Assembly (NCBI RefSeq): GCF_900103665.1
Contig: NZ_FNGY01000007.1
Coordinates: 434,001-498,000 of the forward strand
DNA length: 64,000 bases
From: Pedobacter steynii
Lineage (GTDB): Bacteria; Bacteroidota; Bacteroidia; Sphingobacteriales; Sphingobacteriaceae
Direction of reading: 5' to 3'
Shown: positions 42,999 to 52,675 of the stretch, piece after piece
Layout: every line of letters starts with the position of its first letter
Numbering within the stretch: the stretch's first letter is position 1
The notes under the pieces: generated by a model
Told to the model about the DNA's origin: nothing
Databases searched by the model: none
Seen by the model: only the letters and a program-made list of their open reading frames with translations
Made by a program: the position numbers and the translations under genes

Positions 42999-45900
42999 TT
43001 AAAAATTTAAATTTAATCCCAACAGGAAAGTACGCTGACTTGGATATGCGCCTTCGTCTACCCCATAAGCAGTCTGGCTTCCCGTTGCACTGGAAGTACC
43101 AATCTCAGGATCCAGTCCTGAATACTTGGTAATCGTAAACAGATTCGCTCCGGAAACATAAACACGAAGCTTTCCAACCCCAATTTTCTGAAGTGTTTTT
43201 GCAGGGAAGGTATAACCGATCTGTGCATTTTTTAACCGGAGGTAAGATCCGCTTTCTACGAAATAAGAATTAGGTACCCCATTGGAACTGAAAGACTGAT
43301 TTTTTTCCTGGATAGGTGCTTTTGCATTCCTATTAGATGGTGTCCAGGAATCATACAATGCAGTATGACTTTTTGCTCCTCCGAATGAAGAAGAAAAATC
43401 CGTCCACCATTTCACCTGATTCCAGATGGAATTGCCCTGGGCACCATAGAAGAACATACTCAGATCGAAATCTTTATAAGTCATTCCGAGATTCAGGCCG
43501 TAACTAAAGTCAGGATTTGCATTTCCTAAGAAAGTACGATCGGCAGCAGTAATCAGTCCGTCACCATTCACATCTTCATACTTGAAACGCCCCGGAGCTA
43601 CCGCACTTTGATACACGGAATTGACATCACCGGTGATGCCTCTTGCTTTTAAATCTGCCGCATCAATTTCTGCCTGAGAATTCCAGAAACCTGCTACTTT
43701 ATAACCAAAGAATTCACTTACAGAACGGCCTACTTTATTGCGGATAATCGCGCTGCCATCAAAGCGACGCGGATCTTCATCATAATAATCTGCATCAGAA
43801 GAAATCTTTTTAATGAGGTTATTGTAAGTGGTCAATGTAGCTGTTGCATTAAATTTCAGATCCTTGCCAATATTGGTATGTGCAGAGATGGCCAGATCCA
43901 ATCCATCATTCTTCATTTCGCCGATATTCACATAAGGCTGTCTTGAAGCACCGTTGGAAGCGATCATTTCCGGGTTATACAACAGGTCTTTGATCGTTTT
44001 ACGGTAGTAATCAGCGGAGATTTCAAACTTTCCACCAAATAAAGTTGCATCTACCCCAATGTTTGAATTGGTATTTTTCTCCCATTTTGCACCAGGGTTA
44101 CCCGTTGCATTTTTATAGAAGCCGGAAACCACATTGTTTCCACCACCTATCGCATAATACGAAGGCGCGATGGAACTGCTAAAAGTATTGAATCCATTTC
44201 CATTGGTTACGTTCAGCTGATTCCCCATTACACCATATCCTCCTCTGATTTTCAGATCGGTAAGCCATTTCACATCTTTCAGGAAAGACTCCTGAGAGAT
44301 TCTCCATCCCCCACTTACGGAAGGAAACCAACCATATACATTTTCTGTGAATTTAGACGAACCGTCCCTTCTCAGCGTTGCACCGATTAAGTACCTGTCG
44401 TTGAAGCTATAATCCAGACGTCCGATCAAAGAGAACATCGCACTGGCATCACGCTCACTTGAAGAATCTTTCGGACCGCTTCCGGTATTCAGATTGGTAA
44501 AGTTGGGATCAAAAGAGAAATAGCCTTTATTGCTCCCACTCAGCGTATTGTCGCGATTTCTAAGGTATTCTGTACCTACTACGGCCTTTACACTGTGTCT
44601 GTCAAAGACCTTCGTAAAAGCAAGTGTATTTGTCCAGGTATATTCAAAACCTGTATAAGAAGATTCAGAATAGGTATTGGTAATGTTATTCTCAGAATTT
44701 TCATACTGAGGATGAACAAATGATCTGGAATCACCCGAATAGTTGGCTCCTCCAAATGAACTGCGAAGCGTAAGTGATGCAGGCAGGTCAACTTCAACAA
44801 AGACATTTCCAAACAACCTGTTGTCTGTTGCCCTGTTATTTTTTGTTCTGTTCAGCATCGCTACCGGATTATAACCATCGCCCAATCCACCACCAAAAGA
44901 ACCACCATAATTTCCCATGATGTCATATACCGGAATGATGGGTTGCTGACGGAAAGCATGACCAATGGCATTATCGCCCGTCAACCCGCCAATTTTAGGG
45001 TTATTTTTAAGGGAATAAGCAATATTTTCGCCTATCCTGATTTTTTTACCAATGTTATACTGTGTATTGGAGCGCACCGTATATCTGGTCAGAAAAGTTT
45101 CCATCAAGGTACCTTCCTGATTAAAATAGTTGGCAGAAAAAAGGTAATTCCCCTGATCTGAGCCACCGCTCACCGTAACATTATGACTTGTAATTGGTGC
45201 CGGACTGAAAATTTCTTCATACCAGTTTGTTCCGTTTTTATTGGACCGGGTGATCCTGTTAAAACCAGCATACTCCGCAGGGGTGAAAAAAGGTTTCACA
45301 TTATACAAAGAAGGATTTGTTCCCGGATCGCCTTCTTTTGCGCCTCTCGGCAAAATGTAATCAGGAACGACATAAGTAGGTCCATTTCCATAAAGCGCAT
45401 CATTGAGGTCAGTTTCTCCGGAATTGATCAGCATCTGACGTTTTAAATTTGCCATTTCCTGAGGATTCAGGATATCCCATACATTTCCGGTTTTAGGGCG
45501 TTGCGTACCATAATAGGCATCATAGTTCACCTGGATCTTCCCTTTTCCTTTTTTAGTCGTCAGGATGATCACCCCATTTGCAGCCCTGGAACCGTAAATA
45601 GAAGCCGAGCCCGCATCTTTAAGCACCTGCGCCGATTCAATATCGTTGGGATTGATGTCGGAAGTACTTTGGGTAGGCACCCCATCTACGACGTATAGCG
45701 GACTGTTATTTCCGAAAGTATTGATCCCCCTGATTTTCACCTGAGGTTCTTCACCTGGTTGTCCGGAGCCCAATACGGTTACACCGGATGCTTGGCCCTG
45801 TAACAGGTTGTTCACCGAGGAAACCGGTTGTTTGATCATGGAAGAAACGTTGACCACTGAGACTGCACCCGTCAGGTCCTTTTTCTTTTGTGTCGAATAT

Positions 45901-46556
45901 CCCACCACCACCACCTCACCTAAGGAGGTAGCTTCTTCTTCCAGCTGGACATTGACCGTAGTTTTTCCTGCAGCGGCAACCTCTTTGGTCTTAAAACCGA
46001 TGTAAGTAAACACCAAAACCGCATCTGCTGAAGTTGTGGTAACTGCATAATTACCGTTTGCATCAGTCATTGCACCGATGGAAGTGCCTTTTATTTTTAC
46101 ACTTACGCCGGGCAGGGTTTCTCCTTTGGTGGAGCTCACCTGTCCTTTGATGACGATCTGTGTTTTTTTCGCTTCTGCTTCCGCAGCGGCAAAGCTGTCT
46201 TTATCGTATAATAAAATGTGCTGATCCACCACCCTATAAGTGATGTTAAGAGCAGCGAGCGTTTCCGACAGTAGGTCTCCCAGACGTTTATTAACTACGT
46301 TTAAAGAGACGATCCGCTCGGATCTGATCATGGAAGGGCTATAAATAAACTTTACCTTAGTCTGGTTTTGGATTTCCTTTAAGATCTGTTTTATTTTACC
46401 TTCAGTAATATTGATAGAAATTTCTTTGTTCAATATTGCCTGTGCCTCTACTTTTTTTGCAAAGGTGCTACAGGTAAATAAGATCACAAGAAATATTTGG
46501 CTTACAGATATTCTCATTGCTGTTATTATTAAAGCAACAAATCGCTTTTTATTCAT
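42999..46556 (-). CDS. SusC/RagA TonB-linked transporter with N-terminal STN signalling domain
   Basis: A 1185-residue outer-membrane transporter. After the signal peptide (ending KKVEAQA) comes a secretin/TonB N-terminal (STN) domain at about residues 45-118 (ISINITEGKIKQILKEIQ, LSETLAALNITYRV). This is the part that contacts FecR. Next are a carboxypeptidase-D-regulatory-like domain (VIKGQVSSTKGETLPGVSV), the TonB-box region GEVVVVGYSTQKKKD and a plug ending GSRAANGVIILTTKKGKG. The barrel ends in LLGLNLNF. ATG 46517 (MRISVSQ) is a possible alternative start. It follows the ECF sigma and FecR genes, so it probably senses glycan binding and induces its own operon. Confidence 0.95.
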   Translation of the reverse strand: MNKKRFVALIITAMRISVSQIFLVILFTCSTFAKKVEAQAILNKEISINITEGKIKQILKEIQNQTKVKFIYSPSMIRSERIVSLNVVNKRLGDLLSETLAALNITYRVVDQHILLYDKDSFAAAEAEAKKTQIVIKGQVSSTKGETLPGVSVKIKGTSIGAMTDANGNYAVTTTSADAVLVFTYIGFKTKEVAAAGKTTVNVQLEEEATSLGEVVVVGYSTQKKKDLTGAVSVVNVSSMIKQPVSSVNNLLQGQASGVTVLGSGQPGEEPQVKIRGINTFGNNSPLYVVDGVPTQSTSDINPNDIESAQVLKDAGSASIYGSRAANGVIILTTKKGKGKIQVNYDAYYGTQRPKTGNVWDILNPQEMANLKRQMLINSGETDLNDALYGNGPTYVVPDYILPRGAKEGDPGTNPSLYNVKPFFTPAEYAGFNRITRSNKNGTNWYEEIFSPAPITSHNVTVSGGSDQGNYLFSANYFNQEGTLMETFLTRYTVRSNTQYNIGKKIRIGENIAYSLKNNPKIGGLTGDNAIGHAFRQQPIIPVYDIMGNYGGSFGGGLGDGYNPVAMLNRTKNNRATDNRLFGNVFVEVDLPASLTLRSSFGGANYSGDSRSFVHPQYENSENNITNTYSESSYTGFEYTWTNTLAFTKVFDRHSVKAVVGTEYLRNRDNTLSGSNKGYFSFDPNFTNLNTGSGPKDSSSERDASAMFSLIGRLDYSFNDRYLIGATLRRDGSSKFTENVYGWFPSVSGGWRISQESFLKDVKWLTDLKIRGGYGVMGNQLNVTNGNGFNTFSSSIAPSYYAIGGGNNVVSGFYKNATGNPGAKWEKNTNSNIGVDATLFGGKFEISADYYRKTIKDLLYNPEMIASNGASRQPYVNIGEMKNDGLDLAISAHTNIGKDLKFNATATLTTYNNLIKKISSDADYYDEDPRRFDGSAIIRNKVGRSVSEFFGYKVAGFWNSQAEIDAADLKARGITGDVNSVYQSAVAPGRFKYEDVNGDGLITAADRTFLGNANPDFSYGLNLGMTYKDFDLSMFFYGAQGNSIWNQVKWWTDFSSSFGGAKSHTALYDSWTPSNRNAKAPIQEKNQSFSSNGVPNSYFVESGSYLRLKNAQIGYTFPAKTLQKIGVGKLRVYVSGANLFTITKYSGLDPEIGTSSATGSQTAYGVDEGAYPSQRTFLLGLNLNF

Positions 46557-46608
46557 ACCTTTAGAAGTTTTGTTCGTTAATGTGAAAAATTTCGTTCAGA
46601 ATTAATTT

Positions 46609-46645
46609 AACTGGCAATGTCCCGCAACATTGTCAGTTTTTTTTT
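46609..46645. other. Leader hairpin in front of the second susC
   Basis: Arms AACTGGCAATGT (46609-46620) and ACATTGTCAGTT (46627-46638) enclose CCCGCA and run into nine T residues on the plus strand. Transcribed from the minus strand it is a 5' leader stem preceded by an A-tract. GTCCCGCAAC recurs at about 46757-46766. The 250-base gap between fecR and susC holds no other gene. Confidence 0.5.
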
Positions 46646-46809
46646 GGAAGTTGGTCTAGTAAAAGTTTCTCTTTTTCATACGCTGTTGGTTTGGTTGGTT
46701 AGTTGATTGGTTAATTAGGTTACTCCTATTATTCAGATCAGATTCGCTCCTGCAAGGTCCCGCAACGCTGCTGGTTTAAATCTTTTGACCTGTTATTTCT
46801 TATCGTTTG

Positions 46810-47859
46810 TTATTTCTTACGCTTAATGATGATGCTTGTTCCCGAGATTTCATAGGTCGCTTTTATAGACTCACATAGAAAATCCAGTTTATTATATAAG
46901 CTCTGTTCAGAAAGGTCTCCCGTAAACGTATTGTTATATAAAGCCCCGTCTTCTACAATAAAATCGATCTCATAGGTCTTTTTAAGCTGTGCAATCACTT
47001 CTGTCAATGGCGCATCATTGAAAGCAAAGGCTTCCTTAACTTCGGCACTGCGCAGTTCTGCCGTTACCGGTTCCGGATTGCTGACCAGCGTTTTTTCAAA
47101 CACTTTCTGATCACTGATGAATACTGCTTTTTGATTAGGAGTCAGGAAAATGGCTTTATCTGTACCCAGAATTCCTTTCACGATCGCCAGTCTGCCGGAA
47201 ACCGGAGAAACCTGAACTTTCCCGGTATGAACAGAAACTTCGGTTGATTTACCTGATGCGCTTGTTCTGATCATGAAACTCGTTCCAAGAACTTTGGTGA
47301 TCACATCTTTACTATAAACCATAAAAGGCCTTGAAGCATCTTTACTAATTTCGAAAAAACCCGCCCCTTCCAGGGTCACTTCCCGGACATCGCTGTTAAA
47401 ATGAGCCGGATATTTAACTACCGCATTTTTTTCAAGGACAACAGAGCTGCCATCTTCAAAGGTAATCTTCTCGGGTTTTCCCGAGGTATTGGTACATTCC
47501 TTAACGTCTTGTACAGATTGAACTGCCAGGAACGTTGGAATGTGGGTTTCTTCTTTAAAAAACAGGTAACCGGTGATCAACAGAAAACCAGCAACCGCAG
47601 CAGCAATACCCCTCCACATTCCTGCGGAGCGCCTGCTGTGTTTTAAGAAAACAGGGTTTGTTGTTTCCGGAGCGGAGATGTCCACATGAATCCTGTCCCA
47701 AAGCTTTTGCTCCATGGTATTGATTTCCCTGGGGTTAATCTCATCGAGGTCTTCTTTATCAAGCATTCCGTAAAGTTCTTCAACGATTCGTTTTTCCTCG
47801 TCTGTACATGTTCCCTGGAGGTATCTGTCCAATAAAAGATGAAATGCTTCTCTACTCAT
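46810..47859 (-). CDS. FecR-family anti-sigma factor
   Basis: A 349-residue inner-membrane protein. The cytoplasmic N-terminus (LLLDRYLQGTCTDEEKRIVEELY) is the sigma-binding part. One membrane helix follows at about residues 85-103 (GIAAAVAGFLLITGYLFF). The periplasmic FecR domain has SVVLEKNAVVKYPAHF, VTLEGAGFFEIS and VLGTSFMIRTS, and a C-terminal DUF4974/STN-like region (APLTEVIAQLKKTYEIDF, TFTGDLSEQSLYNKL). It passes the signal from the SusC STN domain to the ECF sigma factor encoded 73 bases upstream. Confidence 0.93.
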   Translation of the reverse strand: MSREAFHLLLDRYLQGTCTDEEKRIVEELYGMLDKEDLDEINPREINTMEQKLWDRIHVDISAPETTNPVFLKHSRRSAGMWRGIAAAVAGFLLITGYLFFKEETHIPTFLAVQSVQDVKECTNTSGKPEKITFEDGSSVVLEKNAVVKYPAHFNSDVREVTLEGAGFFEISKDASRPFMVYSKDVITKVLGTSFMIRTSASGKSTEVSVHTGKVQVSPVSGRLAIVKGILGTDKAIFLTPNQKAVFISDQKVFEKTLVSNPEPVTAELRSAEVKEAFAFNDAPLTEVIAQLKKTYEIDFIVEDGALYNNTFTGDLSEQSLYNKLDFLCESIKATYEISGTSIIIKRKK

Positions 47860-47932
47860 TATTATAGCTTTTAAACTATATGTAAGCTAAAGGCGGGCGA
47901 TCCCTAAAGAAAATAAAAATATTTTTCTGTTT

Positions 47933-48511
47933 TTATAAAAACAGGCTGAGGAGGATGGGTAAAAAGAGGTAATCTTTCAAATGAAAACGCATCGATTTGA
48001 GGGATTGGGTGATGTGGTACTCCACTGCCTTTTCGGAGATGTTCAACTCCCGGGAGATGTCTTTTACAGAATAATGTTCCAGTCTGCTCAGCTTAAACAC
48101 CTCTCCCGTTTTCTTGGGCAACCTGGCAATCCCATCGGTCAAAGCACCAGACAATTCATTGAGCATCAATAGATAATCGGTATTTTCTACCGTATCATTC
48201 TTTAGGACCTTCAGGTGATCCTGATAGTTCTCTCTTACCAGCTGAGATTTATAATGGTTAATAATGCTGTATTTCAAGCCTCCAAAAAGATAATTACTGA
48301 TGGAACCGATAACTACCGTCTCCCGTCTGCGCCAAAGGTCTACGAAAAGATTTTGGGTGAGCTCTTCTGCAAGCTCCTTATAATGTGTCTTTTTATAAGC
48401 TACCTGGAAGACACCTTTCCAATAACGGGTGTAAATCTCCCTGAACGCACGTTCGCTGCCGTCTTTAAAAAGAACGACCAGTTCATCATCTGTCAGGACT
48501 GAAAGGTTCAT
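47933..48511 (-). CDS. ECF-type RNA polymerase sigma factor
   Basis: A sigma-70 factor with regions 2 and 4 only. Region 2 has ERAFREIYTRYWKGVFQVAY and ELAEELTQNLFVDLWRRRE; region 4 has LPKKTGEVFKLSRLEHYSVKDISRELNI with the helix-turn-helix EKAVEYHITQSLKSMRFHL. The start is set at ATG 48511 (MNLSVLTDDELVVLF), where homologues usually begin; upstream in-frame codons add a hydrophobic extension that is probably untranslated. It yields 192 residues. It is the first gene of the sigma/FecR/SusC/SusD unit and should activate that locus. Confidence 0.93.
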   Translation of the reverse strand: MNLSVLTDDELVVLFKDGSERAFREIYTRYWKGVFQVAYKKTHYKELAEELTQNLFVDLWRRRETVVIGSISNYLFGGLKYSIINHYKSQLVRENYQDHLKVLKNDTVENTDYLLMLNELSGALTDGIARLPKKTGEVFKLSRLEHYSVKDISRELNISEKAVEYHITQSLKSMRFHLKDYLFLPILLSLFL

Positions 48512-48657
48512 AAGGCAGTTAGGATAGTTAGTTAGTCTGGGTCTAACAAATTTAACAATAAAAGTCAAAAGGCGATAAAAAATTATCTGCACCTAACTAA
48601 CCAATCACTCAGCAGGATTGACAGCCCCTGCTGAGTGACGTTCCTCTAAAAGTTCGC

Positions 48658-49587
48658 CTAAAAGGGTAAAGACATATGTACCATTACCCGGTTTCCTGCT
48701 TTTGCCCTGCCTCCTGCGAGGTCCTGAGCGCGTACATTCTGGTAATTGGTACCAAAAGAAAGGCCTTTCATTGCCACTTCTATACCCGCAACAGCGGATA
48801 AGGAATAACCTCCGGAGACTTCCACATTATACTTATTGTTTTCTACATCTTTATCGGCGGTCTCATATAAAACACCTGCATTGGGGGCTACAGTAACCAC
48901 ATTTGCCAGTCTGAACTTATAATAGGCCAGCATATTTGCCGTCAGCTTATTTCCATAACGATAATTGTATTTGTTTTCCGTATTGATCTTATAGTTCACA
49001 TTTGTGTTCAACCCCAGGTCATTGTAACGGATGTCGTAGGCCGCATTTAGGGTGAAATCAGTGCTTGCCGTTCCCAGCTGGAAGTTATTGGGAGATTCCT
49101 GAATGACCAGTCTTTCGGAAGGTTCATATTTTCCTGTAGGCACTTTTATCCCTCCTCCAATCCAGACCGATTGTACCAGCAGGCGTTCCCCAAGAGTGCC
49201 GCTTTTGTCCAGCAGTTTATAATAACCCATCAGCGCAATGTCTCCAAGCCCATTTTTGGTTCCATTACCAGTCTGACTTTCTCTTTTATTGAAATTATAA
49301 GGCACGAAAGCCAGAATCCGAAAGCGACTTCCGATGTTCCAGCCTCCCCAGAGCTCTGCACTCTGATAAGTTTCATCGGCAGTAATCGGCGTTCTTTGCC
49401 CCAATGGGCCAAGGTGTGTCTGTAAACTCTTATGCTGATACCTCAACCCTATAAATCTTTTGTTAAACTCGGGGAGGATGCCCAGGTAATAACTTCCTAC
49501 TCCGCAGCCACAAATGTCGCAGGCAAAACTGGCAAATGCAGTGGAGCACAACAGGATCAGGCTAATTATTATTTTCTTCTTCATCAT
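48658..49587 (-). CDS. Outer-membrane beta-barrel protein with N-terminal Cys motif, copper-type cluster
   Basis: A 309-residue exported protein. The signal peptide ends at about residue 22, and the mature N-terminus has ACDICGCGVGSYYLG, three Cys in a short CxxCxC arrangement that could bind metal. The rest is a barrel of alternating strands with phenol-transporter-like loops (AELWGGWNIGSRFRILAFVPYNFN, GLGDIALMGYY, WIGGGIKVPTGKYEPS) and a terminal VMVHMSLPF. It is the last gene of the MbnP/MbnH unit, 33 bases after the second MauG-family gene. A role in metal passage or surface metal binding is inferred. Confidence 0.75.
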   Translation of the reverse strand: MMKKKIIISLILLCSTAFASFACDICGCGVGSYYLGILPEFNKRFIGLRYQHKSLQTHLGPLGQRTPITADETYQSAELWGGWNIGSRFRILAFVPYNFNKRESQTGNGTKNGLGDIALMGYYKLLDKSGTLGERLLVQSVWIGGGIKVPTGKYEPSERLVIQESPNNFQLGTASTDFTLNAAYDIRYNDLGLNTNVNYKINTENKYNYRYGNKLTANMLAYYKFRLANVVTVAPNAGVLYETADKDVENNKYNVEVSGGYSLSAVAGIEVAMKGLSFGTNYQNVRAQDLAGGRAKAGNRVMVHMSLPF

Positions 49588-49620
49588 TATTCTCGTTGTT
49601 TTGATCGTTATAAGACCTTG

Positions 49621-50682
49621 TTATTGTTCAGACAAAAGTTTGTTATTGATAAACTCTTCGTCATTTAAAGTGGATAAGAATGCGGTCAGCTTTGCCTTAT
49701 CATTTTCTGTTAAAGCGATCCCCCGCCGGTCTCCCTGCAGGAGTAAAGGATCCAGGTTCGCAGTGGCCTGAACTTCCGAATTGTAATGTTCCAGCACCCC
49801 CCCAAGACTCAAAAACCGGCCATCATGCATATATGGAGCCGTATAACGCAGGTTCCTCAAAGAAGGCACCTTAAACTTATACTTATCCGTACTGATGAGG
49901 GTAGCCAGGTATAAACCCTGATCATTGATCGGGCTGGGTCCTAAGCCATTGTTCCGGAAAGCGCCATCGGTAAACAGGGGTTCACTATGACAGGAAGCGC
50001 ATTTTTGCTTAAACAAAGTATATCCCTCCTGTTCTTCTGCAGTAAAAGCGGCATTTCCTTCTTTTCTCATCACCTGATCATATTTGGAATTGCTGCTGAC
50101 ACACATGAGCATGAACTGTGACAATGCTTTCATAAACCTCGCAGTGCTGATCTCCTCCGTTCCAAAAGCACGTTTAAACATTTCCGTATACCTGGGAAGC
50201 TGCCGGAGTTTATTAAATACATTCTCCAGTTTTTCGTCCATTTCCTCATGCGTCGTAATAGGTGCAATGGGCTGTAAATCCAGGTCATAAATCCCACCTC
50301 CCCACATGAACGATTTGTTCCAGGCAAGGTTCATAATCGGCGGGGAATTGCGCGTTCCCAGGCGGTCGTCGATCCCATGGCTCACATCATGTCCATGCTG
50401 CGTGAAAGCAGAGGATTGAATGTGACAGGAACCACAGGTAATGGTATTGTTTCGGGATAGCCGGGGTTCATAAAACAAAGCCCTTCCCAATTCAAAGCCT
50501 TCTTTAGTGATTTTATTGTTGGCGAAATTATAGACAGGCTCCGGGAAGTTTGCCGGTTTCTGAAAGCCCAGAAAATCCGCAATCTTATCGATCACAGGGT
50601 TGCCTTTCAGGGCCACATCCTTCTTACAAGCCAGAATAAAGACGCCCATCAGGAACAGCGTCATCCAGTGTTTTTTATTCAT
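49621..50682 (-). CDS. Di-haem MauG/MbnH-family peroxidase, copy 1
   Basis: A 353-residue periplasmic di-haem enzyme of the cytochrome c peroxidase/MauG family. It has a lipoprotein-like start (FILACKKDVALKG) and two haem c sites, ITCGSCHIQSSAF and KCASCHSEPLFTDG. SLRNLRYTAPYMHDGRFLSLGGVLEHYN is the family C-terminal block. Its gene lies five bases downstream of an MbnP-like gene. In methanobactin loci the MbnH enzyme oxidises a Trp of MbnP to kynurenine, and such pairing is the reason for this call. Ordinary hydrogen peroxide detoxification remains possible. Confidence 0.85.
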   Translation of the reverse strand: MNKKHWMTLFLMGVFILACKKDVALKGNPVIDKIADFLGFQKPANFPEPVYNFANNKITKEGFELGRALFYEPRLSRNNTITCGSCHIQSSAFTQHGHDVSHGIDDRLGTRNSPPIMNLAWNKSFMWGGGIYDLDLQPIAPITTHEEMDEKLENVFNKLRQLPRYTEMFKRAFGTEEISTARFMKALSQFMLMCVSSNSKYDQVMRKEGNAAFTAEEQEGYTLFKQKCASCHSEPLFTDGAFRNNGLGPSPINDQGLYLATLISTDKYKFKVPSLRNLRYTAPYMHDGRFLSLGGVLEHYNSEVQATANLDPLLLQGDRRGIALTENDKAKLTAFLSTLNDEEFINNKLLSEQ

Positions 50683-50687
50683 GGCGA

Positions 50688-51539
50688 CTAATTTTCGGTA
50701 TGGTCATGTCTGAACATTTCGCTCAGGTTATTGGCAATGTTCGCGCTAAAATCACCAAACATGACGTTCGGATGTGCCGCGATACTAAACGCATTTTTTC
50801 CGTTAAAGACTTTCATCAGGTCTACAAAGAGATGGACATTGCTCTGACGGTCCTTTCTCACCTTGGCAATTCCGGCCGCTTTCAGGTCTACAGTCACCGT
50901 CCTGATATTATTTAATGTTGGCGCATTATAACCGCCAAAACCACCAATATGGTATTTGAACTGCTTTTTACCGGAAGGGTCGCCATTTTGATCATCAGAG
51001 ATTACCGCAGAATTTCCTTCAAATTTGAAAAAGATATAGCCGTTTTGCCAGCCCCAATACATGCCCCCTGAATCATGGCCACCGCCATAGGCAGGGTCCA
51101 GGATTCCGGTCCGCTTTTCCACAGGCATAGTACTTCTTAAACTGTCTACCCCTACGGTAAAGGTTAAGCGGGTATAATCTCCCTCCGGGACATTTACCTT
51201 GGCAAAACGGGTCGTTTTATCGCCACCATTGATCAGGAAATAACTGTCGTCCTGCTTAACGGTGTATTCCTGACCGGAAGCAGTCGCAACCTTAATGTTG
51301 CTGATGAAATATTGCAGAAAAGAAATAGAGAATTTCTCCCCCGCAGCATTGGTATATGGGCTTCCGGTATTGTTAATCGAAAAAGTCCGTTCTCCGACAA
51401 TATTGTCGAACTCTACGGAAAAAGGGGCCAGATTTGTGGCTACAAATTCCGGAGCTGCATCTTCTTTTTTAGAACAGGCAGATAAGATCAGAAAGATACC
51501 GCCCAGCAGTACCCATTTAAAGTTTTTTATGTTGTTCAT
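50688..51539 (-). CDS. MbnP-like copper-binding lipoprotein, copy 1
   Basis: A 283-residue lipoprotein (LILSACSKKEDAAPE, Cys at about 22). It shows the MbnP pattern: VEFDNIVGERTFSINNTGSPYTNAAGEKFSISFLQYFISNI, DYTRLTFTVGVDSLR and SGGMYWGWQNGYIFFKFEG. The last block holds the Trp-x-Trp region at which the MbnH partner acts in characterised pairs. A His/Asp-rich tail (SEMFRHDHTEN) could add metal ligands. It is co-transcribed with the MauG-family gene after it and lies 54 bases after copy 2 of that enzyme. Confidence 0.82.
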   Translation of the reverse strand: MNNIKNFKWVLLGGIFLILSACSKKEDAAPEFVATNLAPFSVEFDNIVGERTFSINNTGSPYTNAAGEKFSISFLQYFISNIKVATASGQEYTVKQDDSYFLINGGDKTTRFAKVNVPEGDYTRLTFTVGVDSLRSTMPVEKRTGILDPAYGGGHDSGGMYWGWQNGYIFFKFEGNSAVISDDQNGDPSGKKQFKYHIGGFGGYNAPTLNNIRTVTVDLKAAGIAKVRKDRQSNVHLFVDLMKVFNGKNAFSIAAHPNVMFGDFSANIANNLSEMFRHDHTEN

Positions 51540-51593
51540 CTTTTGTTTTTTATCATTAGAAAACCGCTTTTGAGGCCGTTGATGACAAGCGCA

Positions 51594-52670
51594 TCAAAAT
51601 GGATTTCCATGTTTTTTATTCGTAATAAATGATTCGTCAGTAAGTGTTCCTAGAAAAGCAATCAATTCCTTTTTCTCCGTTTCAGTGAGGGGAATGCCTA
51701 TAGCGCCATGGTCCTGATAAAGGATGGAGTCCACAGTCGGAGCAGCTTTTATCCCTGAATTGTAATGCTCCAGTACTTCTGCTATCGTATTGAACCTTCC
51801 ATCATGCATGTATGGTGCACTGAGCAAGACGTTTCTCAGGGAAGGGGTTTTGAATTTTCCCAGATCGGCAGGGTTAAAACTCACCCTGAAATGCCCCTGA
51901 TAGATCCCTTCCTTTTCATCGCCAAAACTGGCGTCAAGGCCATTGTTATGGAAAGCCTGATCGGTAAATAATGCCCCCTTATGACAAGCACTGCATTTTC
52001 CGAGGTACAGATTCATGCCATTCAACTCTTCTATGGAAAGCATTGCCTCTTTCCGCAGGTATTGATCATAGCGTGAATTGGCAGAGATCAGCGTCCGTTG
52101 AAATTGCGACAAGGCTTTTACCACATCTGTTGACCGGATTTCTTGTTTAAAGACGAGTTTAAACTGATTCACATAATCCGGTATGGCCTTCAGCTCTGCT
52201 TCCAGTTCATAAAGATCCTGATGCATTTCGTCTTCGGCCGTGAGTGGCCCAAAAGCCTGCGATTCCAGGTTTTTAGCTCCTCCATCCCAGAAAAGCCCCT
52301 GATTTGCCCATGCCAGGTTAAACAATACCGGAGCATGGCGCAATAGTGGCCGTCCGGAAAAGCCTTTATTACTCAGGGCTAAACCATCGGAAAAGGCCAG
52401 TTCCTGCCTATGACAGGAAGCACAGGCGATCCTGTTGTTTCCGGACAACCTGATGTCGTAAAAAAGCCTTCTCCCCAGCTCAATTCCTTCTTCCGTTAAA
52501 GGGTTGTCGGGATCGATCTGAATTTGAGGGAATTCCTTTGGCAGGTGGAGCTGAGCTTCATGCAGCAACACAGGCTGTTCTTCCTGCGGTGCCTCCTTTT
52601 TACAGGAAATCAGCACCGCACAGAAGAAAAGTCCGGCAGCAATACGTAGAAAAGCAGAATTGCTGGTCAT
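51594..52670 (-). CDS. Di-haem MauG/MbnH-family peroxidase, copy 2
   Basis: A 358-residue paralogue of the enzyme at 49621-50682. The lipobox is CAVLISCKKEAPQ. Haem c sites are IACASCHRQELAF and GKCSACHKGALFTDQ, and SLRNVLLSAPYMHDGRFNTIAEVLEHYN is the C-terminal block. It starts five bases after the stop of the MbnP-like gene at 52676. The presence of two complete enzyme/substrate pairs in tandem suggests duplication followed by divergence; the two enzymes differ clearly in sequence. Confidence 0.85.
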   Translation of the reverse strand: MTSNSAFLRIAAGLFFCAVLISCKKEAPQEEQPVLLHEAQLHLPKEFPQIQIDPDNPLTEEGIELGRRLFYDIRLSGNNRIACASCHRQELAFSDGLALSNKGFSGRPLLRHAPVLFNLAWANQGLFWDGGAKNLESQAFGPLTAEDEMHQDLYELEAELKAIPDYVNQFKLVFKQEIRSTDVVKALSQFQRTLISANSRYDQYLRKEAMLSIEELNGMNLYLGKCSACHKGALFTDQAFHNNGLDASFGDEKEGIYQGHFRVSFNPADLGKFKTPSLRNVLLSAPYMHDGRFNTIAEVLEHYNSGIKAAPTVDSILYQDHGAIGIPLTETEKKELIAFLGTLTDESFITNKKHGNPF

Positions 52671-52675
52671 GTGTT

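Noticed and set aside
48512-48592. N-terminal extension of the ECF sigma factor
   Set aside because: The extension is hydrophobic and unlike sigma region 2; MNLSVLTDDELV is the usual start.
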